This document shows, one piece after another, positions 57,331 through 64,000 of a stretch of 64,000 nucleotides of DNA. Location of the stretch: the NCBI RefSeq assembly GCF_013184985.2, contig NZ_CP063418.1, positions 1,612,001-1,676,000 on the forward strand, in the 5' to 3' direction. The stretch is from Actinomyces faecalis (lineage in GTDB: Bacteria > Actinomycetota > Actinomycetes > Actinomycetales > Actinomycetaceae). Position 1 is the stretch's first letter. Each line of letters begins with the position of its first letter. A program made the position numbers and the translations under genes. The notes beneath the pieces were generated by a model that was not told the DNA's origin, made no database searches, and was given only the letters and a program-made list of their open reading frames with translations.

Positions 57331-58605
57331 TCAGGCAGACGGAACCTCCTGACGCGCAACGGCGAGGTTACGACGCCCCTTACGAACCAGGACGACGCCT
57401 CCCGCGAGCAGGTCCTCCTGGGCCACCACACGGTCCTCGTCCTCCACCTTGACGTTGTTGAGGTACGCGCCCCCACCCGCGACGGTCTTCCGTGCGGCGC
57501 TCCTCCCCTTCTCCAGCCCGGTGGCCACCAGCAGGTCGACGATCGTCGAGCGCCCGACCTCCAGCTCCGCGGCCGGCAGGTCAGCCGTGGCGGACAGGAC
57601 CGTCGCCTCATCCAGGTCACCGAGCTTGCCGCGTCCCCACAGCGCCTGGGTGGCAGCCTCGGCGCTCTCCACGGCGGCCGCCCCATGAACCCAGGTGGTA
57701 ACCTCGCGTGCCAGCACCTTCTGGGCCTCGCGGGCCTTGGGGCTGTCCTGCGTGACCTGCTCCAGACGCTCGATCTCCTCGCGCGGGAGGAAGGTGAAGA
57801 CCTTGAGGAACCGCACGACGTCGACGTCATCCACCCGCAGCCAGAACTGGTAGAAGGCGTAGGGGCTGAGCATCTGCGGGTTGAGCCAGACCGCGCCGCC
57901 CTCGGTCTTGCCGAACTTGGTGCCGTCAGCCTTCGTGATGAGTGGGTTGGTCATCACGTGTACCGACTCCCCCTCCACCTTGTGGATGAGGTCCATGCCG
58001 CCTACCAGGTTGCCCCACTGGTCGTTGCCCCCGACCTCGAGGGTGCACCCGTAGCGGCGGAAGAGCTCGAGGTAGTCGTTCGCCTGCAGGATCTGGTAGC
58101 TGAACTCGGTGAAGGAGATTCCTTCCTCACTGGCCAGACGGCGCGCCACGATGTCCTTGGACAGCATGGTGCCCATACGGAAGTGCTTGCCCAGGTCACG
58201 CAGGAAGTCGACCGCCGTCATCTGACCGGTCCAGTCCAGGTTGTTGACGATACGAGCCGGGTTGTCCCCGTCGAAGTCCAGCAGGTTCTCCAGCTGGGCC
58301 TGCAGGCCCTGGGCCCATCCCGCCACGACCTCCTTGGTGTTGAGGCTGCGCTCGCCCTTGGCCCGCGGGTCACCGATGAGACCGGTCGCTCCGCCCACCA
58401 GTGCCAGGGGGTGGTGGCCTGCCATCTGAAGGTGACGCATGACCTTGACCGCGACGAGGTGACCGTGGTGGAGGCTCGGCGCGGTGGGATCGAAACCGCA
58501 GTAGAAGGTGACGCTGCCCTTGGTGAGCGCCTCTCGCAGCGCGTCGATGTCGGTGTGCTGGGCGATCAGGCCCCGCCACTGCAGCTCATCGAGGATGTCG
58601 GTCAC
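57331..58605 (-). CDS. tyrS: Tyrosyl-tRNA synthetase
   Basis: A 424-residue class I synthetase that charges tRNA-Tyr. The ATP-binding HIGH equivalent is HHGH in FDPTAPSLHHGHL, the KMSKS equivalent is KFGKT, and the tyrosine pocket has YQILQANDYLEL and GGNDQWGN. An S4-like domain forms the C-terminus (residues about 355-420). No T-box is expected in this phylum and none is seen. ATG 58605. Confidence 0.97.
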   Translation of the reverse strand: MTDILDELQWRGLIAQHTDIDALREALTKGSVTFYCGFDPTAPSLHHGHLVAVKVMRHLQMAGHHPLALVGGATGLIGDPRAKGERSLNTKEVVAGWAQGLQAQLENLLDFDGDNPARIVNNLDWTGQMTAVDFLRDLGKHFRMGTMLSKDIVARRLASEEGISFTEFSYQILQANDYLELFRRYGCTLEVGGNDQWGNLVGGMDLIHKVEGESVHVMTNPLITKADGTKFGKTEGGAVWLNPQMLSPYAFYQFWLRVDDVDVVRFLKVFTFLPREEIERLEQVTQDSPKAREAQKVLAREVTTWVHGAAAVESAEAATQALWGRGKLGDLDEATVLSATADLPAAELEVGRSTIVDLLVATGLEKGRSAARKTVAGGGAYLNNVKVEDEDRVVAQEDLLAGGVVLVRKGRRNLAVARQEVPSA

Positions 58606-58731
58606 GATCGCGAACCTTCCAGGTCTTGTTCGAACACGGTCTCGCCCCTGCTCGGGTACGGTGCTGGGCCTGCCAGGTCTCAGCCCCGCTAGTCTGCCAT
58701 GCCGTTTACCTTCCAGCCGCGCACGTCCGTC

Positions 58732-59394
58732 TCAGGAACGATGACGGGGCCGCGCCGGCCGGTAGGGCGAGACGCTCGGCTCGCCGTCCAGCCAGAAGCG
58801 CCACGGGAAGCGCTCCGCATCGCCGCCAGGACCACTGACCCCGGTACGCGGCCCCTGACGCAGGGCCTGCGGCGAGACGCCTCCCGGCCGTGCCAGCGCA
58901 AGCGAGAACCTGCTACCACACGGTCCCAGCCGTGCGCCGTCGTCGCCACGCCCCAGTCCCAGCGCCTGGGCAAGTCGTGCCGGGCCACGCGCTAGGTCAC
59001 GGTCCTGCCGGGCCGCAGGGCGCCGGGAACGAGCCAGCTCATGGCCCTGGACGACCTCACCGGCACGCAGCAGCACCGCGCGACTGAGGCCCTGCGGCCC
59101 GCACACAAGGTTGACGCAGTAGTGCATGCCGTAGGTGAAGTAGACGTAGACCGCTCCGGCTGCCTCGAACATGGTCGCGTTACGCTGGGTCCTACCGCGA
59201 TAGGCGTGGGATCCAGGGTCGGTCTCGCCCCGGTAGGCCTCGACCTCGGTCAGCCTCACGGCGACCGTCCCCTGCTGCGAGCGGACCGTGAGCACAGTCC
59301 CGAGCAGCTGCGGGGCGACGAGGACGCAGTCCTGCTCCAGCAGGTTCCTCACAGACGACGGCGTGATGACCCTGCTGCTGCTCGTCTCCCCCAC
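58732..59394 (-). CDS. mpg: 3-methyladenine DNA glycosylase (AAG/Mpg family)
   Basis: A 220-residue base-excision enzyme. Core motifs are EVEAYRGETDPGSHAYRGRT with the catalytic Glu, RNATMFEAAGAVYVYFTYGMHYCVN and RFWLDGEPSVS near the C-terminus. GTG 59394 lies four bases past the argH stop, so the two are coupled. Longer upstream frames overlap argH and are rejected. Confidence 0.92.
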   Translation of the reverse strand: MGETSSSRVITPSSVRNLLEQDCVLVAPQLLGTVLTVRSQQGTVAVRLTEVEAYRGETDPGSHAYRGRTQRNATMFEAAGAVYVYFTYGMHYCVNLVCGPQGLSRAVLLRAGEVVQGHELARSRRPAARQDRDLARGPARLAQALGLGRGDDGARLGPCGSRFSLALARPGGVSPQALRQGPRTGVSGPGGDAERFPWRFWLDGEPSVSPYRPARPRHRS

Positions 59395-59398
59395 CTGC

Positions 59399-61051
<1,653 letters not shown>

Positions 61052-61080
61052 TTACCGAGAGCCTGAGGTCCTCAGCGCGT

Positions 61081-61132
61081 GACGACGGCGGTCGGTCGCC
61101 TCCAGACGAGAAGGTGACCGACCGCCGTCGTC
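61081..61132 (-). terminator. Strong 17-bp hairpin after argG
   Basis: GACGACGGCGGTCGGTC (61081-61097) pairs perfectly with GACCGACCGCCGTCGTC (61116-61132), extendable by three more pairs including one G-U. It lies 40 bases past the argG stop and before argH. No U-run follows on either strand; it may attenuate or process the argG-argH message. Confidence 0.65.
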
Positions 61133-61172
61133 CTGCGGCGCAGCAGTGTCCGCAAGCAGTCTCGGAGGGGCC

Positions 61173-62396
61173 TCAGAAGCCCACGCCGTTGCCCAGGCGC
61201 ACGTCGCGCGCGGCCGCGAGCTTGGACTGCATGCCGTAGATCTCGATGAATCCGCGCGAGGAGGACTGGTCGAAGGTGTCGCCGGTCTCGTAGGTGGCGA
61301 GGTTGAAGTCGTACAGGCCGGTGTCGGTCTGACGACCGTTGACCACCGCGCGTCCGCCGTGCAGCACCATGCGGATGTCGCCGGTGACGTACTTCTGGGT
61401 GTCCTCGATGAAGGCGTCCATGGACCTCTTCAGCGGCGAGTACCACTGGGCCTCGTAGACGAGCTCGCCCCAGGTCTGCTCCATCTGCCTCTTGTAGCGG
61501 CGCTGCATACGCTCCAGGGTCACCGACTCCAGCGCCTGGTGCGCCTCGATGAGGGCCACCGCGCCGGGAGCCTCGTAGATCTCGCGCGACTTGATGCCCA
61601 CCAGACGGTCCTCCACCATGTCGATACGACCCACTCCCTGGGCGCCGGCACGGCGGTTGAGCTCCTGGATCGCCTGGAGCGGGGTCACGGGCTTGCCGTC
61701 GACAGCGGTGGGAACACCCTGCTCGAAGTGGATGACGACCTCGTCAGGCAGCGGCGGGTAGGTCGGGTCGTCGGTGTAGACGTAGACGTCCTTGGTCGGG
61801 GCGTTCCACAGGTCCTCCAAGAAACCGGTCTCGATGGCGCGGCCCCACACGTTCTGGTCGATGGAGAAGGGGTTGTGCTTCGTGGTCTCGATCGGCAGGT
61901 TGTGCTTCTCGGCGTAGTCGATCGCCACGTCACGGGTCAGTGCGAGGTCACGGACCGGAGAGATGCAGTCCATGTCCGGGGCCATGGAGGTGATGGCGAC
62001 CTCGAAGCGGACCTGGTCGTTGCCCTTGCCGGTGCAGCCGTGAGCCACGGTGGTGGCTCCGAACTGCCGGGCCGCCTTGACCAGGTGCTTGGCGATGACC
62101 GGGCGGGAGATCGCTGAGACCAGCGGGTACCTGCCCTCGTACAGGGCGTTGGCCTTGAGGGCCGGCATGCAGTACTCGTTGGCGAACTCGTCGCGAGCGT
62201 CCGCCACGTAGGCCTCCACGGCTCCGCAGTCCAGCGCACGCTGGCGGATGACCTCCAGGTCCTCACCGCCCTGGCCGACGTCGACGGCCACGGTGATGAC
62301 CTCTCGGCCCGTCTGCTCGCCGATCCAGCCGATGGCGACGGAGGTGTCCAGCCCGCCGGAGTAGGCCAGGACCACGCGGTCCTTGGATGCGCTCAT
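61173..62396 (-). CDS. argG: Argininosuccinate synthase
   Basis: A 407-residue ATP-dependent enzyme joining citrulline and aspartate. The N-terminal PP-loop is [17 protein letters not shown]; others are [15 protein letters not shown] and [15 protein letters not shown]. The C-terminus ends in the helical tetramerisation segment. ATG 62396 has GAAGGA upstream. It follows argR after 95 bases and precedes argH. Confidence 0.97.
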   Translation of the reverse strand: MSASKDRVVLAYSGGLDTSVAIGWIGEQTGREVITVAVDVGQGGEDLEVIRQRALDCGAVEAYVADARDEFANEYCMPALKANALYEGRYPLVSAISRPVIAKHLVKAARQFGATTVAHGCTGKGNDQVRFEVAITSMAPDMDCISPVRDLALTRDVAIDYAEKHNLPIETTKHNPFSIDQNVWGRAIETGFLEDLWNAPTKDVYVYTDDPTYPPLPDEVVIHFEQGVPTAVDGKPVTPLQAIQELNRRAGAQGVGRIDMVEDRLVGIKSREIYEAPGAVALIEAHQALESVTLERMQRRYKRQMEQTWGELVYEAQWYSPLKRSMDAFIEDTQKYVTGDIRMVLHGGRAVVNGRQTDTGLYDFNLATYETGDTFDQSSSRGFIEIYGMQSKLAAARDVRLGNGVGF

Positions 62397-62491
62397 AGGT
62401 GTTGTTCCTTCATCGTGTTGGTACCGCAGGTACGTCCTGGGCAAGGGTGTCCATGGTGGTAGGGGGGGGAGCAGTGGCGCAGGCAGCACCC

Positions 62492-63067
62492 TCAGGCTCG
62501 TGAGGCAGGATCGGCCAGGGAGAGCAGGTGGCTGCCCACCTGCGTGGCCACCTCCTCGCTCCGAGTGATGACGAGGACGGTGTCGTCCCCTGCGATGCAG
62601 CCCAGGACCCCGGGCAGCATGGCGTCGTCGACGGCGGAGGCCAGCAGCTGCGCGGCGCCGGCCGGGGTTCGCAGCACCAGCTGCTGCCCAGCCCACTCGG
62701 CAGTGACCAGCAGGTCCGCGCACCAGCGTGCCAGGCGGGAGGTGGTGTGGTCCGCCAGGGTGTCAGCCCCGCCGTCTCCTGGCACCTCGGTACGGCCTGC
62801 CTGGACCTGGCCCGGCGCCCCCGCCTCCGGGATGGAGTAGACCTGGGAGCCTCCTGCGCCTCGGACCTTGGTCGCCCTCAGCTCAACCAGGTCGCGTGAG
62901 AGCGTCGCCTGGGTCGTGGTGACCCCGAGCTGCGCCAGTGCCTGACGCAGCTCGGCCTGGGAGCGGATCCGCTCCTTGACCAGGATCTGGGTGATGAGCG
63001 CGTGGCGCGCCGCCTTGGTCTGGGGGGCGGAGGACTGCGTCGGGCTGTCAGGGCTCTGGAGGCTCAT
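62492..63067 (-). CDS. argR: Arginine repressor
   Basis: A 191-residue regulator. The N-terminal winged helix has [27 protein letters not shown], and the C-terminal arginine-binding, hexamer-forming domain has [19 protein letters not shown]. With arginine it represses arginine synthesis. It overlaps argD by four bases. I see no convincing ARG box in the 95 bases before argG. The linker ([20 protein letters not shown]) is longer than usual. Confidence 0.95.
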   Translation of the reverse strand: MSLQSPDSPTQSSAPQTKAARHALITQILVKERIRSQAELRQALAQLGVTTTQATLSRDLVELRATKVRGAGGSQVYSIPEAGAPGQVQAGRTEVPGDGGADTLADHTTSRLARWCADLLVTAEWAGQQLVLRTPAGAAQLLASAVDDAMLPGVLGCIAGDDTVLVITRSEEVATQVGSHLLSLADPASRA

Positions 63068-64000
63068 GCGGCACCTGCCTGGGTCAGACGGCCGGCAAGC
63101 ACCTGACCGAGCGTCTTCGTGAAGGAGTCGGCCTGCGCGTCACTCAGGACGAAAGGGGGTGCCAGCCGCAGGGTGTGCGGACGAGGCGCGTTGACGATGA
63201 AACCGGCCTCCAGCAGCTGGGAGGCGATCTCACCGGCGGGGCCGACGGCGTCGACCAGACCCACGCCGCGCAGCAGGCCGCGGCCACGGACCTCGCTCAC
63301 GCCGTCGAGCGTGGACAGCTCCGCCGCCCACCGGTCTCCGAGCTCCCTCACCCGCGTCAGCAGGTCCTGGGAGCGGATCGTGTCGATGACAGCCAGCGCG
63401 GCGGCACAGGCCACCGGGTTGCCTCCGAAGGTCGTGCCGTGCTGGCCGGGCTGCAGAAGAGCCGCAGCCTGCCCGGTCGCGACGACGGCGCCGATCGGGA
63501 CTCCCCCGCCCAGGCCCTTGGCCAGGGTGACGACGTCGGGAACCACCCCGGGTGCCAGGAGGTGGTGAGCCATCCACTCACCGCTTCGGCCCATACCGGT
63601 CTGGACCTCGTCGACGATCAGCAGCGCACCCGCGGCGCTGGTGAGCTCGCGCGCGGCCTGGAGGTATCCCTCGGGGATCTCACGCACCCCGGCCTCGCCC
63701 TGGACGGGCTCGATGACGAGCGCGGCGACGTCCGGGCCCATCGCCTCAGCCAGCGCCTCGACGTCGCCTGCCGGGACGAAGTGGACGCCCCCGGGAAGGG
63801 GCTCGAAGGGCTCACGGTAAGCAGCCTTGTGAGTCAGTGCGAGCGCCCCCATGGTGCGGCCGTGGAAGGACTGCTCCAGGGCGAGTACCCGCGGGCGGGC
63901 GCTCCCGCCGTGGCGGCGGGCGATCTTGAAGGCTGCCTCGTTGGCCTCGGCACCAGAGTTGGCAAGAAAGACACGGGTCTCCTCAGCCGCCCGCGTAGGG
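63064..64000 (-). CDS. argD: Acetylornithine aminotransferase (5' truncated by window edge)
   Basis: The frame stays open to the window end, so the start is outside. Visible parts are FLANSGAEANEAAFK, SFHGRTMGALA, VAALVIEPVQGEAGV, LLIVDEVQTGMGRSG, the PLP lysine in LAKGLGGGVPIGAV and TTFGGNPVACAAAL. It converts N-acetylglutamate semialdehyde to N-acetylornithine. It overlaps argR directly, without argF between. Confidence 0.96.
   Translation of the reverse strand, partial: PTRAAEETRVFLANSGAEANEAAFKIARRHGGSARPRVLALEQSFHGRTMGALALTHKAAYREPFEPLPGGVHFVPAGDVEALAEAMGPDVAALVIEPVQGEAGVREIPEGYLQAARELTSAAGALLIVDEVQTGMGRSGEWMAHHLLAPGVVPDVVTLAKGLGGGVPIGAVVATGQAAALLQPGQHGTTFGGNPVACAAALAVIDTIRSQDLLTRVRELGDRWAAELSTLDGVSEVRGRGLLRGVGLVDAVGPAGEIASQLLEAGFIVNAPRPHTLRLAPPFVLSDAQADSFTKTLGQVLAGRLTQAGAA

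Noticed and set aside
62460..62470. Run of eight G residues between argG and argR as a phase-variable tract
   Set aside because: It lies in a non-coding gap away from a recognisable promoter; nothing supports phase variation.

Overview
The window is GC-rich actinobacterial chromosome. The evidence for this is WhiB-type and SufR-type regulators, a SteA/SteB division module, GTG starts, leaderless-looking promoters, and a 16S-23S-5S operon without spacer tRNAs. The gene content (fructoside catabolism, dense four-base overlaps, one prophage-like element) fits Actinomycetaceae such as Actinomyces or Schaalia. The genus is an inference; no species can be named from reading alone.

Region 1 (1 to about 7000) is the right end of an integrated phage-like element. 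A leftward run of tightly overlapping genes encodes SSB, a RusA-type resolvase, a thioredoxin-fold protein, a ParB-domain protein, a WhiB-like protein, small membrane and zinc-ribbon proteins, and an excisionase-like HTH protein. A divergent XRE-type repressor gene reads rightward straight into the 3' end of tRNA-Asn (7000-7071, minus), so its last 19 codons are antisense tRNA sequence. This matches the layout of phages whose attP lies inside the repressor gene (integration-dependent immunity). The other end of the element and its integrase lie outside the window.

Region 2 (7100-16400) is ordinary host sequence: a hypothetical protein, a LacI-type regulator, a divergent glycerate-kinase-like protein, an M20 dipeptidase, a DUF3043 membrane protein, an aldo/keto reductase, an MFS transporter, PyrD and a DUF488 protein. 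Region 3 (16400-23060) is a complete Suf iron-sulfur operon transcribed leftward: sufR-sufB-sufD-sufC-sufS-sufU-sufT.

Region 4 (23270-36480) holds two adjacent, related carbohydrate loci. Each has a LacI regulator, a lipoprotein binding protein, two ABC permeases and a paralogous 307-residue GH32-like protein. Locus A also has a complete cytoplasmic GH32 enzyme and an internally deleted Tat-exported GH32 relative. A perfect 35-bp direct repeat follows the last gene of each locus, a 65-bp palindrome separates them, and strong hairpins sit behind both binding-protein genes. Matching LacI-type operators lie at both promoters, one pair 42 bp apart around a good promoter. The likely substrate is a fructoside or fructan oligosaccharide.

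Region 5 (36520-51250) is a long leftward cluster: an RGG/TPR-like protein, HAD phosphatase, small protein, TlyA, NAD kinase, RecN, SteA, SteB, an MraY-like membrane protein, MurJ, a GT4 glycosyltransferase, CTP synthase and a NUDIX hydrolase, ending at a terminator with a U-tract. Region 6 (51450-57150) is the rRNA operon with its terminator, leader and promoter. Region 7 (57280-64000) carries tyrS, mpg and the arginine genes argH, argG, argR and a 5'-truncated argD, all leftward.
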